Shown here: positions 56,193 through 64,000 of the stretch, piece by piece
Layout: every line of letters begins with the position of its first letter
Position numbering within the stretch: the first letter of the stretch is position 1
Source: Pseudocercospora fijiensis CIRAD86
Lineage: Eukaryota > Ascomycota > Dothideomycetes > Mycosphaerellales > Mycosphaerellaceae
Direction of reading: 5' to 3'
Assembly (NCBI RefSeq): GCF_000340215.1
Contig: NW_006921535.1
Coordinates: 5,741,414-5,805,413 of the forward strand
Length of the DNA: 64,000 nt
Translations under genes and position numbers: made by a program
The notes under the pieces: generated by a model
Databases searched by the model: none
What the model was told of the DNA's origin: nothing
What the model saw: only the letters and a program-made list of their open reading frames with translations

Positions 56193-58553
56193 TCAGATAG
56201 AATCGCCAAAACCCGGCAGCGCACTCGAGCGGCTACTAGCTCCGTGCCGCTTCAGCGCCGGAAGCACACGTTTCAAATGAGCGACCAAATCATCGCCCAC
56301 CACCTCCTCACCCTCCATCTCCCCCACCGTCTTCCCCACCCAACCCGTTCCCAAACCACCACCCAACCTCGACTTCGGCTCCTGGGCCCAACCCTCCACG
56401 CAAGAGCGAATCTCCGCCTCCTTCGCAGCGAAATGCTTCCTCACCACCTCGCCCCAAATCCCATCCTCCTCCGCTTCTAACCAAGCCAGAAGCGCAAATT
56501 GTACCGTATGAGGCCTGAGCTCCCTGTTATGCTCCATGACGAGGGGATGGGAAGTCTCCAACAACTCCCGACCCGGCTCGTTGCGCCATGGGGAGTCGCA
56601 GAAAATCATCGCTTGGATGGAAACGAGAACTTGACGGATGGTACTCTTTTCGCTATCCCAAGGTTCGCCAGACCAGGTGCCGAGGAGAGAGAGGCAGACG
56701 GTTCCGTCGTCGTAGAGGTTCGGGTTAAAACGGACGCGGCCGCCGCCGGTGGTGCGGAACTCCAATCGCGGAGGAGAAGTGGGGAAGTGGTTTTGGCAGA
56801 GGAGGTCGAATTCAAACAGCCCGTTTTCGTAGGGTGTGCCTTGGGGACCTATGATGAGGATTTTCATCAGGTCTGGGCGAGATTCGGCGACGCGGATGAA
56901 GATTCCGTCCGGAAGGTTCTCGCGAAGGTCTTTGATTTCTTGGCCGATGCGGCGCATTCGGGTTTTGGCGACGGAGGAGTTGGAAGCTTCCGTGCTGAAG
57001 AGACTGTGTCTTGCTTGCATGATGTCGTCCTGGACGACAGCGAATCGCAGCTCCGCCTGCCATGCATTTGGATTCGTCTCTTCCTCGACTGGCGAATGGA
57101 TATCCTGCAACAAAGCTTTGTAGGTTGTGTCAAAGCTGCAAAGAAGATTCAGGCTGCCAGTGTCGATGTCTGCGTTGTTCAGCTCGGCGTCGGCCATTTT
57201 TGCTAGATTACGCATGCAGCGGAAGAGAGAAGATGCTGACATCTCGCTGATTCCCGCGGTGGGCAGCTTGTGCACTAGTTCCCAGATGCTTTGGCCTGGT
57301 CGATGGGCGATCCGATCCTCCAGAACAAGAGGCGCAGTCAGCGGGTGCTGTGCAAGGGCGTAGACGAAGTTGTGAAGCTCCTGATATAATTCAGTCTTGC
57401 CAGCGATCTCGTCGAGAGTGCTGTGGCGCAGAAGTTCGGCAGCACGATCCAGAATGCTGCTGCAGCGAATGATTGACGGGACAATGGTCGATGCCTTTGT
57501 GTCATTCCTGCTCAGAAACGTAGGCGCGTTTTCGCCCAAGAAAGGCAGCAATTCGACCACTCGAGCGAAAGTTCTTGCAGTCATGATATCGTCTTCGTCT
57601 GGCTTGATTGACTCCTCTTGCTTTTCCTCCTTGGCCTTCGTGGGACGCTTGATATGCTTGAGATTCACTCCACCGAACAAATTGCCCCAATCGTCGTCGT
57701 TCTGGCTCATCTGCTTGTCCTCGATATCTTCTTCTTCTTCGTCAATGTCCATAGCCTCGTCTTGCGCCTTATTCTGCTTCGTTGCATGTTTGCTTGCGAC
57801 AGACAAGCCCAGAGAATGGCCTACGCCCTTGAAGTTGTGGGCAAAAATGGACTTTGATTTCTGCCCGATGGTAGTCCACGGTGTAGAGGCACCAGAGAAT
57901 GCGAAACCTGAACCCCCTCCAAAGCTCCCAAAGCCGATTATCTTTTTCTTCTTAGGCGAACTCTTACTGGGTGATGACAAGGTCTTCGGAGCGAGATCTT
58001 GAAAGAGATGGGGATCTTTCGGAACGTAGGGCTCAAAATTATCAAGAGTGAAACCTTGGCCAGCAAACGACGGGCCCCAATGTGGTGAGGCTGAACCGAA
58101 CATCGAATCGTTCATGTCCGGGTAGAAATCCTCGTCAGAGCCTCCGTAGCCAGTGCCATTATCCTTGCGAGCACTCTTTGGTTTCTTGATTCTAGCAGAC
58201 GAGTCGAAGCTCTTCTCAGGCTTGTTGTATTTTGAGTTTCTGTCGAAGTCGACCAGTAGGGAAAAGAGCTCAGCATGTTCGCCGCGCGCATATGCTGCGA
58301 TAACTTGGTCCTGATTTGGATGAGATGACTCGGCACTCTCCGCGGCTGGTGTAGGCGATGGCGTTGCGTTTGATGGTGGAGTCCCCATACGTCGGTCGGA
58401 GGCGTGGTCAAGTGCAAATTGCAGTTGGCGAGCCTTGATGGCATCGCCGATGACATCGAATCTCGGCATTTCCGCCCCAGTGCTATCAGATGATAAGTCC
58501 TCCAGGAAGCGCATACGCTTGCGTCTGAGATCGTCTTGCTCGTCAAAGTCCAT
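56193..58553 (-). CDS. UBC-domain (E2 ubiquitin-conjugating) protein, UBE2O/BIRC6-like
   Basis: 786 residues, one coding exon. The N-terminal 500 residues hold low-complexity and acidic parts (AMDIDEEEEDIEDKQ) and a helical region. The UBC domain follows (about residues 520-690): LPDGIFIRVAESRPDLMKIL, IGPQGTPYENGLFEFDLL, FPTSPPRLEF and DGTVCLSLLGTW with the catalytic Cys. A C-terminal tail of about 100 residues follows. This large-E2 layout resembles UBE2O or the C-terminus of BIRC6 (family knowledge), enzymes that can act as combined E2/E3. Substrates are unknown. A 53-bp intron (58638-58586, GTGAGT...ATAG) sits just upstream of the ATG, so the 5' UTR is spliced. Confidence 0.9.
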   Translation of the reverse strand: MDFDEQDDLRRKRMRFLEDLSSDSTGAEMPRFDVIGDAIKARQLQFALDHASDRRMGTPPSNATPSPTPAAESAESSHPNQDQVIAAYARGEHAELFSLLVDFDRNSKYNKPEKSFDSSARIKKPKSARKDNGTGYGGSDEDFYPDMNDSMFGSASPHWGPSFAGQGFTLDNFEPYVPKDPHLFQDLAPKTLSSPSKSSPKKKKIIGFGSFGGGSGFAFSGASTPWTTIGQKSKSIFAHNFKGVGHSLGLSVASKHATKQNKAQDEAMDIDEEEEDIEDKQMSQNDDDWGNLFGGVNLKHIKRPTKAKEEKQEESIKPDEDDIMTARTFARVVELLPFLGENAPTFLSRNDTKASTIVPSIIRCSSILDRAAELLRHSTLDEIAGKTELYQELHNFVYALAQHPLTAPLVLEDRIAHRPGQSIWELVHKLPTAGISEMSASSLFRCMRNLAKMADAELNNADIDTGSLNLLCSFDTTYKALLQDIHSPVEEETNPNAWQAELRFAVVQDDIMQARHSLFSTEASNSSVAKTRMRRIGQEIKDLRENLPDGIFIRVAESRPDLMKILIIGPQGTPYENGLFEFDLLCQNHFPTSPPRLEFRTTGGGRVRFNPNLYDDGTVCLSLLGTWSGEPWDSEKSTIRQVLVSIQAMIFCDSPWRNEPGRELLETSHPLVMEHNRELRPHTVQFALLAWLEAEEDGIWGEVVRKHFAAKEAEIRSCVEGWAQEPKSRLGGGLGTGWVGKTVGEMEGEEVVGDDLVAHLKRVLPALKRHGASSRSSALPGFGDSI

Positions 58554-59093
58554 CGCCTGAGCTCTGAGGACGGGCTCGAAAAGGGCTATTTCGAAATTAG
58601 CAGTGGTATTGCTTAGTAGTGAATGTAAACATACTCACCTGTTGGAGGTTTGACTAAAAGCCACGCGAATGACTGGATACTGGGCTGGCGGCCGCGAGAC
58701 CACGTGAGCGTCCAGCGGTTGGTGGCACGGGACGACCGCGGCTTGGCTGCTGCTGTGTCTGCTGTTGTATGTTGTAAGAGTCGACCGTGCGATTACGGCT
58801 ATGCTCAAGTGGTATGCAGCTTTTGACTGGTGACGGAAATCCTGCAAGGCAGCGACGCAGCCAGAACGCCGACGCCGCCGCCGCAGCTCTGTAGGTCAGG
58901 CATCCAGGAACAAGCTCTCCGCAGTAACTGTACCGGACCACCTTCTCTGCGTGGCTTGCCGCGAACATGCAGAAGATATGCAGATGGCTAGAACAGAGTG
59001 GACGAGAACAAAGGGCAGACTCTTAGTAGCAAGCAATGACAGCAACCTCCAGGCCCACCACGGAAGGCAGATTCGGGGCTGCAGTCGCCGCCC
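58554..59093. other. 5' region of UBC gene and 3' region of CoA-transferase
   Basis: Holds the spliced 5' UTR of the E2 gene. A 104-codon minus-strand ORF (58654-58968) ends just before that exon and looks like UTR by-product. No separate gene supported. Confidence 0.5.
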
Positions 59094-60452
59094 TTAGAAG
59101 ATCCCATCTCTTCGCAGCCTTTCGATCTCTTCCCGAGTATACCCAGCCTCAGCCAAGATCTCCTCAGTATGCTCTCCCAGCTTGGGCGGCAACCTCCGGA
59201 TCTCAGGCTCAATCTCACTAAACTTGACCGCAGATCCAATAGCCTTCCATTCACCACTTTCCACCGCATCCCAAGCACGACTCTGAACCATATCTCGCGC
59301 CTGAGTCTGCGGATGCTCGAAAGCTTTCTGGATAGTATTGACAGGACCAATTGCAAGACCCGAGCCCTCAAAAATCCGCATCCACTCATCTACCCCTTTC
59401 TCACGCAAGATCTGGCTCAGAATCTCGTCGAGCTTTTCTCGCTTCGCGACTCGCATGTCGTTGGTAGCGAAGCCCACATCGTCGGGTAATTCCGGGTGGC
59501 CGAGTCGTTCGCGCAAGAGCTTGAATTGTCGATCGTTGGTGATGGACAGTGTGAGATACATGCCGTCTTTGCATTGCCAAACGCCGACTGGGTGTATACT
59601 TGGGTGTCCAGACCCGAAGCGCTGACCTTCATGTTGCATATTGAGCCAATTGGCACCAATGTTGACCAACATGCTGATTTGCGTGCCGAATAAGCTGCAG
59701 TCGATATGTTGTCCCTTGCCAGTCTGGTCTCGATGCCGAAGAGCAGCCATGATGGCGCCATGTGCGAAGAGACCGGTTGACATGTCGATCATTCCCAAGC
59801 CCGGTCTCACAGGTGGTCCTTTGGGGTCGCCGGTGATATGCTGAAGCCCGCCTTCAGCAGTAGCTATTGCATCGTATCCCGCCCGCCCAGAATCAGGACC
59901 AGTATGTCCATACCCAGACAGCGAGCAGTAGATCAGACCAGGGTTGATTTTAGAAAGCTCAGCATACCTTATCCCGAGCTTGTCACCACGACCAGGAATG
60001 AAGTTTTCGAGCACCACATCTGCCGTCTCGACGAGTCGATGCACAACCTCAACACCTGCTTTGCGCTTGAGATCCAGGGTGATGGATCGCTTATTCCGGT
60101 TCAAAGCCGCGAAATAAAAACTCATCGGCTGAGCCTCTGGTTTCCATTTCCGGAGCTCATTTGTGATGCGATATCCTCGCGTCTCGTCTCCGGTTTTGGG
60201 TTGCTCGATCTTGATCACATCTGCGCCATAATCCGCCAGAATTTGCGAACAGAATGGTGCTGCGAGAATGCGTCCAAAGTCCAGGATATGAATTCCGGCT
60301 AGAGGCGCTTTCGAGGATTCTGTCGCTGCGGAAGAACCTTTGAGTCTTCTTGAGACGTGATGCCGAGTGTAGATCGGAGGAGGTGGATTGTTATTCAATG
60401 TGTGGCCCAACACATTGCTGCCGGACCTGAGACGTATCAAGCGCTGAAACAT
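59094..60452 (-). CDS. Class III CoA-transferase (CaiB/BaiF family), likely mitochondrial
   Basis: 452 residues, intronless. The N-terminus (MFQRLIRLRSGSNVLG) is Arg-rich and acid-free, like a mitochondrial presequence. From about residue 50: PLAGIHILDFGRILAAPFCS and ADYGADVIKIEQPKTGDETR, the family N-terminal signature; NRNKRSITLDLKRK; the catalytic Asp in GLGMIDMSTGLFA; and SLFGTQISMLVN. Class III enzymes move CoA between carboxylic acids. The best-matching eukaryotic group is succinyl-CoA:glutarate CoA-transferase (SUGCT), but the substrate cannot be read from sequence. Length and order match the family; no breaks. It lies upstream of, and in the same direction as, the E2 gene. Confidence 0.9.
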   Translation of the reverse strand: MFQRLIRLRSGSNVLGHTLNNNPPPPIYTRHHVSRRLKGSSAATESSKAPLAGIHILDFGRILAAPFCSQILADYGADVIKIEQPKTGDETRGYRITNELRKWKPEAQPMSFYFAALNRNKRSITLDLKRKAGVEVVHRLVETADVVLENFIPGRGDKLGIRYAELSKINPGLIYCSLSGYGHTGPDSGRAGYDAIATAEGGLQHITGDPKGPPVRPGLGMIDMSTGLFAHGAIMAALRHRDQTGKGQHIDCSLFGTQISMLVNIGANWLNMQHEGQRFGSGHPSIHPVGVWQCKDGMYLTLSITNDRQFKLLRERLGHPELPDDVGFATNDMRVAKREKLDEILSQILREKGVDEWMRIFEGSGLAIGPVNTIQKAFEHPQTQARDMVQSRAWDAVESGEWKAIGSAVKFSEIEPEIRRLPPKLGEHTEEILAEAGYTREEIERLRRDGIF

Positions 60453-60934
60453 GTTGCAAGATGAGACAGTCGCCTGAGGACTTTCAGATCACACCTCTGA
60501 GCAGGATGTGGGAGTATATCCGCATATGTTCTCTCAATGGCGGAGGATCATAGGCAGCGAGTGGGGCCTGTTGACGCCGAGGTCGCTGCTGTACATTGCG
60601 AACTCAACATCCTTTCCAGCATCTCTTATCAGACTTCAAAGTCCTGTAGGCAATCATCAATTCAGCCTTTGATGGTATTCATTGACGCATTGGCTATATG
60701 GTGATATCGTGGTGGAGGAAAAGCAGTAAAAACAAGCGGCGACTCGAGAAAGGAGGCCGTCTTGGCAGCTTCGGCAATTTGGGAGTGAATAATGCCGAAG
60801 GCTGTGGCTGGCAAGGTTAGAATACCACTCCCGTGCTTGGTCCAGCTTCACTTCAACTTGTCATCGCTTCTCAACAAGGCTCAACAGTTCGTTCTTGCGG
60901 GCTCATCAACGATAGCTCGTGCTCATTCTACACC
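60453..60934. other. Promoter region between divergent genes
   Basis: About 480 bp upstream of the CoA-transferase. Short ORFs only. Confidence 0.5.
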
Positions 60935-61360
60935 ATGAAGAAAACTCACTCACCAGCAGAAAAGCACATCCTCCACCCGAACAAGTATTTACTTAGATTC
61001 GCCACCTGCCTGTCATACAGGTACCCCGAGATCAACAAGCTGATAAGTGAACGTGATCGATTGCATCCAAATCTCCAGCCCAGAAACCCCCAAACCGAAA
61101 TTCCACCTCATCTTCCAACCATATCACAGTCTCCACCCTCGGCAGAACTCGAACCATCCACGGAGCTTCTGAACGAACACAGCTATATCCTCTTCCCCCA
61201 TCACCTCCTCTCCTCTCCCCAAACCCCTAACAAACCTCAACCGAATAACAAACCTCCGCCTTCCAAACCCCAACACAAACCCGAACCATATGACACTTCC
61301 TCCTCTCCAACCCCAACTCCCCACGCCCCCCATCCTCGCCAATCTCCTCCTCAACACTGA
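60935..61360 (+). CDS. Hypothetical proline-rich protein
   Basis: 141 residues from the ATG at 60935 (context CACCATGA). The first 50 residues look folded (KYLLRFATCLSYRYPEINKL); the rest is Pro/Ser/Gln-rich low complexity. No family recognised. A second plus-strand frame (61290-61724) overlaps its end, so the gene might continue by splicing or be frameshifted, but no clean intron was found. Confidence 0.35.
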   Translation: MKKTHSPAEKHILHPNKYLLRFATCLSYRYPEINKLISERDRLHPNLQPRNPQTEIPPHLPTISQSPPSAELEPSTELLNEHSYILFPHHLLSSPQTPNKPQPNNKPPPSKPQHKPEPYDTSSSPTPTPHAPHPRQSPPQH

Positions 61361-61426
61361 GAACCGGAAACCCATCCAAAATCTCTTGAATCCGATCAAA
61401 AAGCCTCCAAATCCTCATCACCACCC

Positions 61427-61675
61427 TCATCGCGCGGGAGATTTCTTCCCGATCCGTTTCCGTAACATTGACAAATTTTGGGACGGGAAAATTCTCCGGG
61501 TTTGGTTGGTGGGGAGACAGAGTCCTGAGGAGTGGTTTGAGGATTTGCAGGATTGGCGACAGGGGAGCATGGTGTTGTTTTGGGGGCAGAGGGTTGGAGG
61601 GGAGGAGGGATTGGCGAGGGTGAGGGGGGAAATGGCAGCCATTGTGGTGGTGAGGAGGGGGGTGGTGAGTTTCAT
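61427..61675 (-). CDS. Candidate small secreted cysteine-containing protein
   Basis: 82 residues. Starts MKLTTPLLTTTMAAISPLTL, which looks like a signal peptide (short basic start, hydrophobic/Thr core, cleavage after TLA). The mature part has four Cys spaced C-x8-C-x3-C-x9-C, then a basic tail (MLRKRIGKKSPAR). Context before the ATG (CAACC) is good. Small secreted Cys-rich proteins are common in Dothideomycetes and include effectors and antimicrobial proteins, but no homolog is known to me. The opposite strand is also open (61290-61724), so the assignment is tentative. Confidence 0.42.
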   Translation of the reverse strand: MKLTTPLLTTTMAAISPLTLANPSSPPTLCPQNNTMLPCRQSCKSSNHSSGLCLPTNQTRRIFPSQNLSMLRKRIGKKSPAR

Positions 61676-62235
61676 GGTTGATGGACGAATTGGGTGGGAT
61701 ATTGGGAGTCTGTGGGGTGGTTGATGATGTTGGGAGAATTGGGGTTGTTCTACTGCTTTTATATGTCAGTTGTCCTCGATTCCGATGGCATGATCATCCG
61801 TGAGTGATTTTTTTGATGATTGCGGGATATCCAATTGCTACGGTCTTCGGGGTTTGGTGTTAAACTGTGCACCCTCTGCTTGCGATGCGATACGTAAAGT
61901 GTCGAAAGATTCCGATTGCCTTCTCTTGTTATGGAAAGCGAAAGAGAGCTGAGTGTCTCCCGTCGAGAGAGGTATCTTGATTGGCTCATAAAGAGAAATT
62001 GATCAGGCCATATGCCTCCTTGGCATGCGATGTAGTATGCACATCGACGAGTGTGCTATAGAAGCGCTATTTTTACTCTCGCCGGTATACACTGAGTGCG
62101 ACCACATAGATGGCGTCTGTGTTTAGTACGACTTCTCTCTTTGTCTCGTCGTGTCGTTCCCGCTGCAGTGATTCCTGGCCTCTGAGTGGAACGAGTCTTG
62201 CTGGGAGATGCATCAAACTGTGCCTAGACCTTGCT
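61676..62235. other. Intergenic region, no gene seen
   Basis: About 560 bp; includes the 3' region of the zinc-finger gene. Nothing recognisable. Confidence 0.5.
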
Positions 62236-64000
62236 CTATTCTAAGAGCAACCACGTCGCAGCATCCACTCTCTCCTTGGCAAAGTGATCACCCACGTGGC
62301 TCAGATAGAAACCAGATCCCTTGACTACAGGATCAACGAACGCCCATCGATTATCTTCGTAAGTTTCTCCCACATCAGCGCCTGTACCTGTCAACACGAC
62401 TACCCTGTCTCGAGAAAACCCGCACCAAATTGTCGATGACGAAGGTGACTCGGTGGCCTCACGATACTGAATATGCCTGTCAAGAGAGCCGTGGTGGCAA
62501 AGACAAACATGTTCCCTCCACCTCTTCGGCGTGGTAAATTTCTGCCCACAATTCGCAAATGTGCATGCGTATTTATGTTCGGCGATGCTGAATCTTTTGA
62601 AATTCTTGAAAGCTCCCATTAAAGGCTCGTCCAATTCCCAGTCGCCGTCTTCGCAGTCCGATACAAAAACGAACTTGTAAGCCTCGATGTCGCTCGGATC
62701 GTGCATGACAGCTTTGAGAAATGCATTTGCCTCGGACCACCGATAGGCTTCCTTTCTCCTCGCATGTCGGCGACGAGTAATTGCTGGAGGTGAAGGATCC
62801 TCGAGGACGGGAATTTGAGAGGTTCGATATAATAAGCCGCAGCCGGCACTACAGAGGATCAACTTCAACACCAGACGAATGATCCTAGCTTGATGCTTAC
62901 CATATATGCGCACTCCGCAGCAGATGTCTACTGAGCGTAACGCCACGACATTTCGGGCATTCCCCAGATCTAATATCGAGAGTGAAAAACGCAGAAATCT
63001 CAACTTGCATGCCAGGCAATACAAGCGCCTCCCAAGCAGCCGGGGAGATCTCCATCGACTGACGAGCCCCATTCTCGACCGTCGTAAAGACAAACTGGCT
63101 ATACTCGATAACATCGCTCTCGGGCCTGCCCTCAAACATGCATTTCAGATATGCTTCCAGTACGGGCCAGCGATTGAAAATCTCGTAGGGCAAAGTGCTG
63201 ACTCTTCCCAAACCGTCCTCGAGCTGAATGGGCGATTGCTGAAGAAGCGCTGGGGACGCATTCGGGGCGGTCATATGGCGCAAAACATGTTGAAGTAATC
63301 TTCCGATGCCAATGAGCAGCAACAGCAGAGCGTCTATGCCTGCCTTGCTTGCGTGAATCAATGCTTTGGATGCGGAATGCTGGATCAAAGCTGAGCCGGT
63401 TAGTTCCCAGTGGTCTCTTTGGTTCGAAGGTACCCAATCACGGTCATCAGGAGGTGCAGATTGGCACGCCTCGATCAAACCTAGAGCACTGGTAATCTTG
63501 CCCAGGGCCATTGTTTGATCTTGCGTCTGCGCCATGATGGCATTCGTAGCCTTTTCAGCATTGAGAAGACCTTGGAGAACTTTTTCATGTCGATCCAAAT
63601 CTGCTAGTGACATGTCGCCGAGGAGTCTCAAAATCATGGGGATCTGGTTGCATTGATACGCTCCACGCAAGGAAGTTTCGAGATCGTTCAGCTTCGGCAA
63701 AATGGCCTTGACCTCGTCTTTCGTTGCAAGCTGTCTGCACACGGTGTTTTGCAAGTCTCGCGTCGTAGATCTAAGGTCTCGAACTTCGCTCTCGAGGGTG
63801 GCATTGTCCTGCCGCAGCTCGTGAATGTTGCTCCTGGTCATGTCAGCATACCACTCCAAATGCAGAATATGCCGCGCTTACAGTGTCTGGAGTTGGAGCA
63901 GAACATCCATCAGCGATATGAAGGGTGCTATATTCGCACGCAGTTCTGTAAATTGGTCCTGCAGTATCAAGGCCCATTCGAGCTTTGACTTCGTTCTCAT
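62236..64000 (-). CDS. Fungal ubiquitin-like (ULD-type) and C2H2 zinc-finger protein, 5'-partial
   Basis: Exons on the minus strand: 64000 (open at window edge)-63882, 63833-62901 and 62848-62236, with introns of 48 and 52 bp (GT-AG) that keep the frame. The N-terminal part seen is helical/coiled coil (NATLESEVRDLRSTTRDLQN). A ubiquitin-like domain follows: SPIQLEDGLGRVSTLPYEIF ... FVFTTVENG ... LPGMQVEISAFF, close to the ULD domains of fungal multi-domain proteins. Then CPKC, and, across the second intron, CAGCG, together a four-Cys zinc site; the splice restores the second pair. Near the C-terminus YACTFANCGQKFTTPKRWRE and HVCLCHH form a C2H2 finger. Function unknown; relatives often sit with N-terminal helical, NLR-like partner domains, which would lie outside this window. 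Confidence 0.75.

Noticed and set aside
61290..61724. 144-codon plus ORF as a gene
   Set aside because: Proline-rich start and Gly/Val/Arg-rich end typical of an antisense reading; it opposes the better-featured secreted-protein candidate, though RNA data could reverse this.
1..64000. CRISPR arrays, bacterial operons, tRNA or rRNA genes
   Set aside because: Fungal nuclear DNA; no regularly spaced direct repeats and no tRNA A/B-box pair or rRNA sequence recognised.

Overview
This window comes from a filamentous ascomycete, most likely a Dothideomycete. Evidence: genes with short GT-AG introns (about 48-90 bp), fungal protein families, and long transposon blocks mutated in the style of repeat-induced point mutation (RIP), where CpA/TpG has become TpA and Q and W codons are turned into TAG stops. 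The window alternates between two RIP-degraded transposon blocks and three gene-bearing islands.

Layout. 1-11112 is a nested TE block: a Tad1-like LINE (1-2396) sits in an internally deleted copy of a pogo/Fot1-like DNA transposon (2397-3157 and 10660-11112), which is also interrupted by a 7.5-kb chromodomain Ty3/Gypsy element (3158-10659). A small island (11113-14069) holds one MFS anion-type permease. A second, full-length 3.3-kb copy of the DNA transposon follows (14070-17374), with TIRs and a TA duplication. Island 2 (17377-36281) carries a SprT-like zinc protein, a probable snoRNA host gene, a DHA1-type MFS transporter, a PPxY protein, a broken FMN-dependent 2-hydroxyacid dehydrogenase, a DUF2231 membrane protein, a Nudix hydrolase and several small hypothetical genes. 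36282-55880 is the second TE block: a Mutator-like candidate split by a 13.2-kb Ty3/Gypsy element (39175-52350) with perfect GGTAG target duplications. Island 3 (55881-64000) carries a UBC-domain (E2) protein, a class III CoA-transferase, a candidate small secreted cysteine protein and a 5'-partial ubiquitin-like/zinc-finger protein.

The two most interesting signals are these. (a) A minus-strand transcript at about 20.8-23.4 kb has seven splice-donor-like sites. Each is followed 33-40 nt later by a snoRNA C-box-like ATGATG, and CTGA D-box candidates lie downstream: the architecture of an intronic box C/D snoRNA host gene with little coding capacity. (b) The 13.2-kb Gypsy element has, after its chromodomain, an extra same-strand reading frame of roughly 1,650 codons (about 39.4-44.4 kb) that standard Gypsy elements lack.

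The genes do not form an obvious pathway or biosynthetic cluster; they look like ordinary housekeeping or accessory genes separated by transposon blocks. All calls rest on reading the sequence and recalled family knowledge; no database search was possible. TE boundaries given by LTRs, TIRs and target duplications are firm; other TE edges are approximate.
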